A DNA stretch of 25,754 nt from JBBDUG01 sp040904025 (GCA_040904025.1 JBBDUG010000032.1:1-25754), one strand, 5' to 3'; positions 1 to 6,347 are shown, counted from the first letter of the stretch. Notes: a model not told the origin generated them from the sequence alone. Translations and numbers: made by a program.

Positions 1-17
1 CGGCTAAGTTAAATATT

Positions 18-380
18 ATGGCACTATTCGGCAAAGACAAAAAAGAAAAGAAAGAGGAGAAAAAAGAGACAGCACAGTCTCAGGCTCCGACAGTAGATCG
101 ACCTGAAAAAGGTAAGCGAATACTCCTTGCTCCTCATGTTACCGAGAAGGCAGCGATTCTCTCGGATGAAGGTATATATACCTTCCAAATTGCAGGTGAT
201 GCAAGTAAGAGTGAGGTTGCACAAGCGGTCGAGGAGATATATGGTGTAACACCAAAAAAGGTTCGGACCGTTCGTCTTCCCGGTAAGGTTGTTCGACGCC
301 GAGGGAGTACTGGTATTCGTCGACGCCCAAAGAAGGCGTATGTCCAACTTAAAAAAGGTGACAGTATTGAACTCTTCTAG
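18..380 (+). CDS. rplW: 50S ribosomal protein L23
   Basis: L23 binds 23S rRNA domain III near the peptide exit tunnel and is a docking site for trigger factor and SRP. The family core starts near residue 34 (RILLAPHVTEKAAILSDEG) and runs through the typical KVRTVRLPGK and GSTGIRRRPKKAYVQLKKGD segments. At 120 residues it is longer than the usual 95-100 because of a Lys/Glu-rich tail of about 30 residues at the N-terminus. No Shine-Dalgarno precedes the ATG; the upstream bases are A/T-rich. The first 17 bases of the window may be the end of rplD, but the frame cannot be decided. L2 follows after 3 nt. Confidence 0.95.
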   Translation: MALFGKDKKEKKEEKKETAQSQAPTVDRPEKGKRILLAPHVTEKAAILSDEGIYTFQIAGDASKSEVAQAVEEIYGVTPKKVRTVRLPGKVVRRRGSTGIRRRPKKAYVQLKKGDSIELF

Positions 381-383
381 ATT

Positions 384-1238
384 ATGTCTGATTTTAAACC
401 AACAACACCATCACGACGTCACATGACACGCTCAACAGCAAAGAAGCGTGTGACAAAAGGAAAACCCCACAAAGCACTTGTGGAGGGCTTTCGTCGTGGG
501 TCAGGTCGCAATAATGCCGGACGTATCACTACTCGTCATAAAGGGGGTGGGCATAAGCGAAAGTATCGTACAATTGGTTTTTCATATGACAAAAAGGATA
601 TCCCTGCAAAGATAGAATCTATTGAGTATGACCCAAACCGCACTTCATACATTGCACTTGTGGTATATGCAGATGGAGAACGTCGATATGTCATTGCCCC
701 TCAAAATCTTGAGGTGGGAGATGAAATGCTCACATCTCAGAAGGCGAAAGTGAAGCCAGGAAATAGTCTTCCGCTTAAGAAACTTCCAGTGGGAACATTT
801 GTATATAACATTGAGATAAAGCCAGGAAGTGGTGCACGACTCGTTCGCTCTGCGGGAACATATGCAGAAGTTGTGGCACGGGATGCGGGGTATGTAACAC
901 TTAAGATGCCATCTTCTGAGATACGAAAGATTCATGAAGAAGCCTGGGCATCTGTCGGAGAAGTTTCTAATGCGGAGCACAAGCAGCTTGTTATCGGAAA
1001 AGCAGGACGTGCACGTCACATGGGACGTCGTCCAACGGTACGCGGTACAGCCATGAACCCTGTTGATCACCCCATGGGAGGTGGAGAGGCACGAAGTCGT
1101 GGACAACGACCAAACCGAAAGACAAAACAAGGAAAGCATGTTAATCCGGGATCAAAAACGAGAAAGCCGAAGAAGTATTCAAATAAACTTATTGTTCAGC
1201 GCCGGAAAACAAAGCGACGCGGAAAGAAGGGAAAGTAA
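384..1238 (+). CDS. rplB: 50S ribosomal protein L2
   Basis: L2 is a primary 23S rRNA binder at the subunit interface, needed for peptidyl transferase centre assembly. Family signatures are clear: KPHKALVEGFRRGSGRNNAG, TTRHKGGGHKRKYR, IEYDPNRTSYIALVVYADG, KPGNSLPLKKLPVGTFVYNIE, then GRRPTVRGTAMNPVDHPMGGGEAR. At 284 residues it is of normal length. The part after GGGEAR is unusual: the common HPVTPWGKPTKG segment is replaced by a basic RPNRKTKQGKHVNPG stretch before KTRK is regained. It starts 3 nt after L23 without a Shine-Dalgarno, and a strong terminator begins at the stop codon, so this transcript ends here instead of continuing to S19. Confidence 0.97.
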   Translation: MSDFKPTTPSRRHMTRSTAKKRVTKGKPHKALVEGFRRGSGRNNAGRITTRHKGGGHKRKYRTIGFSYDKKDIPAKIESIEYDPNRTSYIALVVYADGERRYVIAPQNLEVGDEMLTSQKAKVKPGNSLPLKKLPVGTFVYNIEIKPGSGARLVRSAGTYAEVVARDAGYVTLKMPSSEIRKIHEEAWASVGEVSNAEHKQLVIGKAGRARHMGRRPTVRGTAMNPVDHPMGGGEARSRGQRPNRKTKQGKHVNPGSKTRKPKKYSNKLIVQRRKTKRRGKKGK

Positions 1239-1265
1239 AAACTACCGAGTACTCGGTAGTTTTTC
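1237..1265 (+). terminator. Bidirectional terminator after L2
   Basis: A perfect inverted repeat (CTACCGAG arms, 1241-1260) is preceded by a run of A and followed by a run of T, so it can end transcription from both sides. It closes the L23-L2 transcript and would also stop the minus-strand transcript from the ORF at 1627-1896. Confidence 0.88.
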
Positions 1266-1293
1266 TTTGTATGTGTAAATTTAAGCGAAATGT

Positions 1294-1331
1294 AGCCCCG
1301 GGACGCTTGTTCTGCGTACCGGGGCTCTTTT
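1294..1331 (+). terminator. Second hairpin, tandem terminator or RNA 3' end
   Basis: AGCCCCGG (1294-1301) pairs with CCGGGGCT (1319-1326), with an inner ACGC/GCGT stem, followed by CTTTT. It has a T-run only on the plus strand. It is either a back-up terminator for L2 or the 3' end of an unidentified short plus-strand transcript. Confidence 0.6.
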
Positions 1332-1626
1332 AGGTGTAGTGAAGGTTTTCTTGTCCGCCTGCTAAGCTTATCCGTCTACGTTGCGTACGTGAGAATGTTT
1401 TAGCAGGTAACTTCTGACTTCTCTGTCATCCGCGAAGCAGCTCGGATCGTCCACGAAATCCGACCTGTGATTCAGAGGATCTTCATGAGAAGAAGCTGCG
1501 CTGCGCTGCTGTCTGGGTGACTGCTGCATACTTTCTTCGCTCTTTTTACCGTGGGAGAGAGTCTTCATGGTTCTGTCTTGAATTGAAGTATGAAGTTGAA
1601 ATGAAGAGAGTAAGAGAGTGATTGAT
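1332..1626. other. Gene-poor stretch rich in inverted repeats
   Basis: No convincing gene is visible. CCTGCTAA (1358-1365) pairs with TTAGCAGG (1400-1407), enclosing an ACGT/ACGT stem (1378-1381 with 1387-1390), and TCGGAT (1442-1447) pairs with ATCCGA (1458-1463). A 94-codon minus-strand ORF (1368-1652) crosses it but has no ribosome binding site and no recognisable protein family. The stretch may be the 3' part of the minus-strand transcript starting near 1900, or a structured RNA. Confidence 0.35.
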
Positions 1627-1896
1627 CTACGTTCCCGCAAACCAGCTGGCATCCTCTATCCGATGACTCGGATTCTCGACGATCGTCATTCCTACCCCCT
1701 CTCCGGCATTCAGTGCCATATCTCCGAAGAACTCCCGATCACATTCCTCTCCATGAACTTCATGTGTCCTCGAGCGTTTCATGCAGAGCCTTGCAGCTGC
1801 TTGCTGTTGTTGGAAGAGATCGTCTTCGATCTCATCCAACTCCCTTGGGAAGAGCGCGTTGGTAGAACGTCCTCTTTCTCGGATCAACTTAGGCAT
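1627..1896 (-). CDS. Hypothetical 89-residue protein antisense to the ribosomal cluster
   Basis: I do not recognise a family. The case for a real gene is the ribosome binding site: on the minus strand the ATG is preceded by AGGAGG with a 5-nt spacer, the best Shine-Dalgarno in the window, while neighbouring ribosomal genes have none. The product is hydrophilic and charged, starting MPKLIRERGRS, with an acidic segment ELDEIEDDLFQQQQAAA at about residues 19-35 and no membrane segment or signal peptide. It lies inside the block that separates L2 from S19, transcribed against the operon, and could end at the bidirectional terminator at 1237-1265. The promoter is unclear: a TATAGT at 1910-1915 would put the transcript start inside the Shine-Dalgarno. 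The different initiation style suggests a foreign or recently acquired gene, but this is inference. Confidence 0.5.
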   Translation of the reverse strand: MPKLIRERGRSTNALFPRELDEIEDDLFQQQQAAARLCMKRSRTHEVHGEECDREFFGDMALNAGEGVGMTIVENPSHRIEDASWFAGT

Positions 1897-2019
1897 TGTA
1901 ACCTCCTATACTATAGTGCAAAAAATAATGATGGAATGTGCCTTAAGCATTCCTGGAACTTAATCCACTCTAACTGTAACAAAACAAGCAACAAATTTCA
2001 AATATTTCAACTTTTTATA

Positions 2020-2048
2020 TTGCAATTTTATCTATACCTCGGTATAAA
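2020..2048 (+). promoter_or_regulatory. Promoter of the candidate small RNA
   Basis: TTGCAA (2020-2025), a 17-nt spacer and TATAAA (2043-2048). Predicted transcription start is near 2055, just before the hairpin series that ends in a terminator-like structure. Confidence 0.6.
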
Positions 2049-2054
2049 GGGGGT

Positions 2055-2168
2055 CGCCCGCCTCTCTCCTTGTGTCCACCCGGAGGTGGCTGGAAGTAGA
2101 TACAGGAGCTGCCTTAACTGTATCTGCGAAGGGGCCGGCCTTTTGCCAAGTCCGGTCCTTCTTTTATT
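2055..2168 (+). ncRNA. Candidate structured small RNA between L2 and S19
   Basis: This segment has no sensible ORF but a complete transcription unit. After the promoter come a small GGG/CCC hairpin, CCACC-CGGA-GGTGG (2076-2089), an 8-bp stem AGATACAG/CTGTATCT (2098-2105 with 2118-2125), and a GC-rich final hairpin (2129-2138 with 2152-2160, one bulge and one G-U) followed by CTTTTATTT. Predicted length is about 115 nt. I checked by eye for SRP RNA, RNase P, tmRNA and common riboswitch signatures and saw none. The S19 promoter starts just after its terminator, so it is probably a separate RNA and not the S19 leader. Confidence 0.5.
2129..2168 (+). terminator. Terminator of the candidate small RNA
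   Basis: AAGGGGCCGG (2129-2138) pairs with CCGGTCCTT (2152-2160), with one bulged G and one G-U pair, followed by a T-rich tail. It insulates the small RNA from the S19 promoter at 2186. Confidence 0.6.
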
Positions 2169-2185
2169 TCCCCTCGCATTTCTAG

Positions 2186-2213
2186 TTGACTTTCACCCTT
2201 GCTTTGCTAATAT
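2186..2213 (+). promoter_or_regulatory. Promoter of the S19 operon
   Basis: TTGACT (2186-2191), a 16-nt spacer ending TTTGC, and TAATAT (2208-2213), giving an extended -10 TGCTAATAT. The overlapping TATAAC at 2211 is an alternative -10. Predicted start is near 2220. The S14 promoter has the same TTGACT box and shares TTGCTAATATA. Confidence 0.75.
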
Positions 2214-2229
2214 AACTCCCGCTCATTCA

Positions 2230-2248
2230 GGGCCGTTACGGCCCTTTT
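2230..2248 (+). promoter_or_regulatory. 5' leader hairpin upstream of S19
   Basis: GGGCCG-TTA-CGGCCC (2230-2244) followed by TTTT, starting about 10 nt after the predicted transcription start and 19 nt before the S19 ATG. It could be an attenuator, a 5' stabilising hairpin or a binding site for a ribosomal protein. A similar hairpin sits in the same place before S14. Confidence 0.55.
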
Positions 2249-2263
2249 GAAATATCCAAAAAC

Positions 2264-2599
2264 ATGACGCGATCACTAAAGAAAGGACCATATGTATACG
2301 AAAAGCTCCTCAAAAAGATTGAGGGCAAGAAACCTGCAGAAGCAGGGGTCATTAAGACGTGGGCGCGCGATTCTCAGATATCACCTGAGATGGTCGGATA
2401 TAAATTTGGTGTACACAACGGACGCGAGCATGTTGAAGTGCTCGTGACCGAGGATATGGTCGGGCACCGATTTGGTGAGTTTGCTCCCACACGAACATTC
2501 CGCCGACATGGAGGAAAGATTCAGAAGGAGCTCGAGATTAAAGCAAAGGAGACTGAGATTGCGGCAGCAAAAGCTGCAAAATCAGTAGCTAACGCCTAA
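2264..2599 (+). CDS. rpsS: 30S ribosomal protein S19
   Basis: S19 sits in the head of the small subunit next to S13. Family signatures are MTRSLKKGPYVYEKLLKKI, IKTWARDSQISPEMVGYKFGVHNG and VTEDMVGHRFGEFAPTRTFRRH. At 111 residues it is longer than the usual 90-95, with an Ala/Lys/Glu-rich tail from about residue 85. It is the first gene of the transcript driven by the promoter at 2186, with a 5' hairpin in the leader and no Shine-Dalgarno. In most bacteria it directly follows rplB; here about 1 kb intervenes. Confidence 0.97.
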   Translation: MTRSLKKGPYVYEKLLKKIEGKKPAEAGVIKTWARDSQISPEMVGYKFGVHNGREHVEVLVTEDMVGHRFGEFAPTRTFRRHGGKIQKELEIKAKETEIAAAKAAKSVANA

Positions 2600-2602
2600 G
2601 GT

Positions 2603-2947
2603 ATGCAGGCAACACTCCGACAATATAGACAGTCTCCGCGCAAGGTGCGTCTTGCCGCGGATCTCGTGAGAGGGAAGACAGTTGAGCAGGCGCTCACTGA
2701 ACTCGAGTATACCCAGAAGCGCGCAGCGGAAACACTTGCAAAACTCATTCGTTCCGCGGTGGCAAATGCTAAAGACAAAGAAGGGAAAGAAGCTTCAGAC
2801 CTTGTTATCGAAAATATAACAGTGGATGAAGGGGAGACATTAAAACGATTTCGTCCACGTGCACGAGGGCGTGCATCACGTATAAATAAGAGGACATCCC
2901 ACATTACCGTCACGCTTCGAGAGAAGGTGAAGGCAACTGCAAAATAA
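2603..2947 (+). CDS. rplV: 50S ribosomal protein L22
   Basis: L22 binds several 23S rRNA domains, and its hairpin lines the exit tunnel. Signatures include RQSPRKVRLAADLVRGKTV near the N-terminus and LKRFRPRARGRASRINKRTS at about residues 84-103, followed by the family-typical HITVTL strand. At 114 residues it is of normal length. It starts 3 nt after the S19 stop with no Shine-Dalgarno, so translation is probably coupled by termination and restart. S3 starts 1 nt after its stop codon. Confidence 0.96.
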   Translation: MQATLRQYRQSPRKVRLAADLVRGKTVEQALTELEYTQKRAAETLAKLIRSAVANAKDKEGKEASDLVIENITVDEGETLKRFRPRARGRASRINKRTSHITVTLREKVKATAK

Positions 2948-2948
2948 T

Positions 2949-3602
2949 ATGACACATACCGTACATCCATATGCACATAGAATAGGAATCCTTCGAGGTT
3001 GGAAATCTCGTTGGTTTTCTGAGGGAGATGACTACAAAAAGTCACTTAAAGCAGATGTTCTTATTCGTGAGTTTCTCGAAGAGAAGCTGCGTACATTCCA
3101 CGTCTCATCCATTGAGATGGAGAGAGGGAAGGATCAACTTTCTATCATCATTAAGACATCTCGCCCTGGACTTGTCATTGGACGAGAGGGAGAAGGGGTA
3201 ACCCAACTAAAGAAGGATCTGGATGTCTTCATGACACGCAACAAAATTCGAGACAAGAGAGATGTTCGCATTGATGTGCAGGAAGTACGCTCTCCGGAGT
3301 CTAATGCCGCAATCGTGGCACAGATGGTGCGCGAAGGACTCGAGCGTCGTCTCCCATTTCGCCGTGTGCTCAAGCAGACGATTGATAAGGTGATGGCAAA
3401 TCGTGATACAAAAGGAGTGCGCATTGGACTTGCTGGACGTCTTGGTGGATCTGAGATGTCACGAAAAGAAGAGCTTAAAAAAGGTCGGATTCCACTTCAG
3501 ACACTTCGTGCGGATATCGACTTTGCACAAGAGGTTGCACGGCTTCCATACGGTGTGATTGGGGTGAAGGTCTGGATCTATCGCGGAGAAATATTTGAAT
3601 AA
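2949..3602 (+). CDS. rpsC: 30S ribosomal protein S3
   Basis: S3 lines the mRNA entry channel and contains a KH domain. It starts MTHTVHPYAHRIGILRGWKS, a variant of the usual G-Q-K-V-xP-xG-R-G opening, with the conserved GW-S-RWF following. The KH loop is present (PGLVIGREGEGV, about residues 74-85), as is the C-terminal AGRLGGSEMSRKEELKKGRIPLQTLRADIDF-type signature. The protein is 217 residues, close to normal, and ends soon after the core without the long C-terminal tail seen in some bacteria. It starts 1 nt after the L22 stop. Confidence 0.96.
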   Translation: MTHTVHPYAHRIGILRGWKSRWFSEGDDYKKSLKADVLIREFLEEKLRTFHVSSIEMERGKDQLSIIIKTSRPGLVIGREGEGVTQLKKDLDVFMTRNKIRDKRDVRIDVQEVRSPESNAAIVAQMVREGLERRLPFRRVLKQTIDKVMANRDTKGVRIGLAGRLGGSEMSRKEELKKGRIPLQTLRADIDFAQEVARLPYGVIGVKVWIYRGEIFE

Positions 3603-3611
3603 AATAACAGT

Positions 3612-4028
3612 ATGCTATTCCCCAAAAAAGTTAAATACAGGAAGTGGCAACGGGATCGGAAGAATGCTGATTCTGTTGGATTTGCATCACGCGGAACAAC
3701 GCTTGCGTTTGGTTCATATGGAGTAAAGGCAGCAAGCTATGGTCGTATCAACTCACAACAGATTGAGGCGACACGACGTGTGATAAAGCGTCACATCGGA
3801 AAGTTTGGACGTGTATGGATCCGTATCTTTCCTGATCGTCCATATACAGCAAAAGCTCCTGAGGTTCCCATGGGAAAGGGAAAGGGAGATCTCAAGGGGT
3901 ATGAATTTGAGGTAAAGCCGGGACGTGTCCTCTTTGAGGTTGAAGGAGTTGAAGAGGATGTGGCACGAGAAGCCTTCCGTAAGGCAGGTGCAAAACTTCC
4001 GGTAAAAGTTAAGGTAGTTGTTCGATAA
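3612..4028 (+). CDS. rplP: 50S ribosomal protein L16
   Basis: L16 lies near the A-site finger and helps tRNA accommodation. Signatures are MLFPKKVKYRKWQRDRKN at the start, INSQQIEATRRVIKRHIGK, WIRIFPDRPYTAKAPEVPMGKGKG and VKPGRVLFEVEGV. It has 138 residues, the normal length. In the MGKGKG region the next residues are DLKGYEF, where many bacteria have SPEYWVA. It starts 9 nt after S3 without a Shine-Dalgarno, and L29 begins 1 nt after its stop. Confidence 0.96.
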   Translation: MLFPKKVKYRKWQRDRKNADSVGFASRGTTLAFGSYGVKAASYGRINSQQIEATRRVIKRHIGKFGRVWIRIFPDRPYTAKAPEVPMGKGKGDLKGYEFEVKPGRVLFEVEGVEEDVAREAFRKAGAKLPVKVKVVVR

Positions 4029-4029
4029 T

Positions 4030-4218
4030 ATGGCAAGGGATATCAAACAATTAAGTGACGCTGATCTTAAAGAGAAACTTTCTGATCTCCGCACGGCTAT
4101 TCGTGATATTGATCTCGGGCGCAAGGCACCCGGGCATCCACGTGAACGTCGAGAGACACGAAGAGAGATTGCACGTATCATGACTGAACTGAGTGCGCGT
4201 AATAACGTACATGCATAA
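4030..4218 (+). CDS. rpmC: 50S ribosomal protein L29
   Basis: L29 is a small two-helix protein beside L23 near the exit tunnel. I chose the ATG at 4030, which gives MARDIKQLSDADLKEKLSDL and 62 residues, the usual size, over an in-frame TTG 12 nt upstream that lies inside rplP. Most of the protein is predicted helix; the second helix holds RRETRREIARIMTELSAR. The L16 stop codon and this ATG are separated by a single T, so the two are probably translationally coupled. Confidence 0.93.
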   Translation: MARDIKQLSDADLKEKLSDLRTAIRDIDLGRKAPGHPRERRETRREIARIMTELSARNNVHA

Positions 4219-4219
4219 C

Positions 4220-4471
4220 ATGACAACCAAAACCACACAATCAAAACAACTCGAAGGCATTGTTGTCTCAGACAAGATGAAAGACACTGTTGTCGTTGTT
4301 GTAGATGAATTCATTAAGCACCCGAAGTATCACAAGTTCATCCGTCGGCAGAAGAAATATGCTGCACACGATGAGGGTAATCAGGCGCATGTTGGACAAA
4401 AAGTCACCATTGAGGCAACGCGTCCGATATCAAAGACAAAGCGCTTCAAAGTAGTTTCTCGAGAAGAGTAG
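4220..4471 (+). CDS. rpsQ: 30S ribosomal protein S17
   Basis: S17 is an OB-fold primary 16S rRNA binder. Signatures are LEGIVVSDKMKDTVVVVVDE, HPKYHKFIRRQKKYAAHDE and the family-typical VGQKVTIEATRPISKTKRFKV. I chose the ATG at 4220, 1 nt after the L29 stop, giving 83 residues, the usual length; in-frame starts at 4193 (GTG) and 4211 (ATG) overlap rpmC. A 51-nt gap follows before L14, longer than the spacings around it. It holds a weak AAGTG/CACTT hairpin but no convincing promoter. Confidence 0.95.
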   Translation: MTTKTTQSKQLEGIVVSDKMKDTVVVVVDEFIKHPKYHKFIRRQKKYAAHDEGNQAHVGQKVTIEATRPISKTKRFKVVSREE

Positions 4472-4522
4472 CTTGAAGTGTACACCACTTTACGATACTC
4501 TCTTGTGCGTTAAGAACGATAT

Positions 4523-4894
4523 ATGATTCAACCACAAACACTGGTAAAAGTAACAGATAACTCAGGAGCCAAGATCGGCCGCGTTTTTAAAGTGCTCGGC
4601 GGATCAAAGCGACGCTATGCACGAATAGGTGATCTTGTGGTACTTTCTGTTCAAACAGCGGAACCACGAAAACAGGTAAAGAAAAAAGATGTCCTCTATG
4701 GACTCGTGGTACGTCAAAAACAGCCATTTCGTCGAAAGGATGGGTCGTATATCCGTTTTGATGAAAATGCGGTTGTGATCGTGGATAAAGAAAAGAAAGA
4801 ACCACTCGCAGGACGTGTATTCGGACCTATTCCGCGCGAGATATCATCTGCGGGATATCAGCGTATTGTCTCACTTGCACCTGAAATTGTTTAA
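4523..4894 (+). CDS. rplN: 50S ribosomal protein L14
   Basis: L14 forms part of the inter-subunit bridge region and contacts L19. Signatures are MIQPQTLVKVTDNSGAKIGR, GSKRRYARIGDLVVLSVQ, VRQKQPFRRKDGSYIRFDEN and RVFGPIPREI. At 123 residues it is of normal length. The ATG follows ATAT with no Shine-Dalgarno, the common pattern here. The stop codon and the ATG of L24 are 1 nt apart. Confidence 0.97.
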   Translation: MIQPQTLVKVTDNSGAKIGRVFKVLGGSKRRYARIGDLVVLSVQTAEPRKQVKKKDVLYGLVVRQKQPFRRKDGSYIRFDENAVVIVDKEKKEPLAGRVFGPIPREISSAGYQRIVSLAPEIV

Positions 4895-4895
4895 C

Positions 4896-5132
4896 ATGAA
4901 CTCACTTCACGTAAAAAAAGGAGATTCCGTTATAATCCTTACGGGCAAAGACCGGGGGAAGACTGGTACCATTGCAAAAGTACTTCCTAAAGAAGGACGT
5001 GTGGTTGTTGAGGGAGTGAATATGATAAAGAAGCATACAAAACAAGGTATCATCGATATTCCACGTCCAATTGATGTAAGTAACGTTGCAAAGAAAGCAG
5101 AGAAGAAGACAACAACAAAATCTAAGAAATAG
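4896..5132 (+). CDS. rplX: 50S ribosomal protein L24
   Basis: L24 is an assembly-initiating 23S rRNA binder with a KOW motif. I chose the ATG at 4896, 1 nt after the L14 stop, instead of an in-frame start inside rplN; this gives 78 residues starting MNSLHVKKGDSVIILTGKDR. The KOW core GDSVIILTGKDRGKTGTI lies at residues 9-26, followed by EGVNMIKKHTK. The protein is shorter than the usual 100-105: the C-terminal half is reduced to a Lys/Thr-rich tail. Confidence 0.93.
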   Translation: MNSLHVKKGDSVIILTGKDRGKTGTIAKVLPKEGRVVVEGVNMIKKHTKQGIIDIPRPIDVSNVAKKAEKKTTTKSKK

Positions 5133-5134
5133 AT

Positions 5135-5677
5135 ATGAAAACTGCTCAAGAAAAACAACAAGAGACATTCGATGCCCTAAAAGGAGACTTTGAGTATGAA
5201 AATCCTATGGAGGCACCACATCTTGAAAAGATTGTGATCTCAACAGGGATTGGATCAATCACCGACAAAACAAAGATAGACCTTATCCCCGACCGTCTTG
5301 CACAGATCACTGGGCAGCAGCCAAAACCAACACAGGCAAAGAAGTCCATTGCCTCCTTTAAATCACGGCAGGGAGATGTAATTGGATATCAGGTGACACT
5401 GCGTGGAGAACGCATGCGCTCATTCTTTGATAAGCTCATTCATATTGTATTTCCGCGTACGAAAGACTTCCGCGGGATTGACCGCAATACAATTGATGAG
5501 ATGGGGAATATTACCATCGGTATCTCAGAACATACCGCATTCCCAGAAGCCTCAGATGAAGAACTCAGGAATGTTTTTGGACTTGCGGTAACCATTGTCA
5601 TCTCAGCTCCTAATAGAGAGGTGGCGGAAGCATATCTGGAGCATCTTGGAATTCCTTTCAAGAAGAAGGAGGAGTAG
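5135..5677 (+). CDS. rplE: 50S ribosomal protein L5
   Basis: L5 is part of the 5S rRNA particle and contacts P-site tRNA. Signatures are NPMEAPHLEKIVISTGIGS, ITGQQPKPTQAKKSIASFKSR-type (about residues 58-78), GDVIGYQVTLRGERM, FPRTKDFRGI and NITIGISEHTAFPE. It has 180 residues, the normal length. It starts 2 nt after L24. The 98-nt gap downstream holds a new promoter for S14 instead of tight coupling. Confidence 0.97.
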   Translation: MKTAQEKQQETFDALKGDFEYENPMEAPHLEKIVISTGIGSITDKTKIDLIPDRLAQITGQQPKPTQAKKSIASFKSRQGDVIGYQVTLRGERMRSFFDKLIHIVFPRTKDFRGIDRNTIDEMGNITIGISEHTAFPEASDEELRNVFGLAVTIVISAPNREVAEAYLEHLGIPFKKKEE

Positions 5678-5701
5678 GGCTATAGACAGCTTCGAAAGTG
5701 T

Positions 5702-5730
5702 TTGACTCGGAGCTCTCATCTTGCTAATAT
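5702..5730 (+). promoter_or_regulatory. Internal promoter before S14
   Basis: TTGACT (5702-5707), a 17-nt spacer and TAATAT (5725-5730) in the context TTGCTAATATA, the same -35 box and extended -10 as the S19 promoter. Predicted start is near 5737. Confidence 0.78.
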
Positions 5731-5742
5731 ACGCCTCGCTCG

Positions 5743-5759
5743 ACAGGCTCCATGCCTGT
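5743..5759 (+). promoter_or_regulatory. 5' leader hairpin upstream of S14
   Basis: ACAGGC-TCCAT-GCCTGT (5743-5759), followed by TTAATTATTT, begins about 6 nt after the predicted transcript start and 33 nt before the S14 ATG. It matches the S19 leader hairpin in position but not in sequence. Confidence 0.5.
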
Positions 5760-5775
5760 TTAATTATTTACCCAA

Positions 5776-5961
5776 ATGGCACGTAAATCACAGATCGCAA
5801 AAAGTAAAAAAGAGCCAAAGTATTCAACGCGAATCAATCGCCGCTGTTTTCGCTGCGGACGAGTGCGTGGATACATGCGCGACTTTGATCTTTGCCGTAT
5901 CTGTTTCCGAGAACTTGCCAATGAAGGCAAGATTCCCGGTGTAAGGAAATCCTCATGGTAA
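5776..5961 (+). CDS. rpsN: 30S ribosomal protein S14 type Z (zinc-binding)
   Basis: S14 lies in the small-subunit head. This is the short zinc form: 61 residues with CFRC at residues 24-27 and CRIC at about 40-43 forming the zinc site, and the family ending PGVRKSSW. The ATG at 5776 is chosen because MARKSQIAKSKKEPKYSTR matches the family start. No Shine-Dalgarno is seen. The last 7 nt overlap the start of S8 in another frame. Confidence 0.96.
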   Translation: MARKSQIAKSKKEPKYSTRINRRCFRCGRVRGYMRDFDLCRICFRELANEGKIPGVRKSSW

Positions 5962-6347
5962 ACGACCCTGTTGCAGACTTCATAACTCGACTTCAGAATG
6001 CAGGTATGGCCGGTAGAACTGAAGTGCGTCTACCATACTCCATTCTCAAGCACCGCATTGCGGAGCTTCTTGAGGAGAAGGGGTATATCGCATCTCTTGA
6101 AAAGACAGGCAAGGATACAAAGAAGGAGCTTGTTGTTACACTCGCAGAGGTAGATGGAAAGCCTCGTATTCATGAGGTGGAGCGCATTTCAAAACCCTCA
6201 CGACGTTTGTATACAAAAGCAAATGATATCGGGAAGGTGAAGGGAGGTAGGGGTATGTATGTTCTCACCACTTCTAAAGGTATTCTCTCTGATGAGGATG
6301 CACGAAAAGAAGGGGTGGGAGGAGAACTCCTCTTTAAGATCTGGTAA
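5955..6347 (+). CDS. rpsH: 30S ribosomal protein S8
   Basis: S8 is a primary 16S rRNA binder and, in E. coli, the translational repressor of the spc operon. Signatures are DPVADFITRLQNAG, the ISKPSRRLY segment, and the C-terminal GRGMYVLTTSKGILSDEDAR followed by a GGELL ending. It has 130 residues, the normal length. It overlaps rpsN by 7 nt, so the two are translated in a coupled way. No S8-repressor-like hairpin was found at the start of L5. Confidence 0.96.
   Translation: MVNDPVADFITRLQNAGMAGRTEVRLPYSILKHRIAELLEEKGYIASLEKTGKDTKKELVVTLAEVDGKPRIHEVERISKPSRRLYTKANDIGKVKGGRGMYVLTTSKGILSDEDARKEGVGGELLFKIW

Noticed and set aside
1332..1470. tmRNA fragment suggested by CTAAGC/TTAGCAG-like words
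   Set aside because: No tag reading frame, no tRNA-like domain with a T-loop, and no CCA end.
1368..1652. 94-codon minus-strand ORF downstream of the antisense gene
   Set aside because: No Shine-Dalgarno, a 26-nt out-of-frame overlap with the better ORF, and no family-like pattern. Frameshift joining of the two ORFs was considered but the joined protein looks no better.
2055..2168. SRP (4.5S) RNA
   Set aside because: A GGAAG appears near a hairpin, but the conserved tip loop sequence and the enclosing long helix of SRP RNA are not there.
1618..2250. 210-codon plus-strand ORF between L2 and S19
   Set aside because: It runs antisense to the SD-led ORF and across the small RNA promoter and terminator; composition (Cys, Leu and Ser rich) looks like a shadow frame.
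4472..4522. Promoter for L14 in the 51-nt gap after S17
   Set aside because: TTGAAG is present but no acceptable -10 lies at the right distance; read-through from S19 is sufficient.
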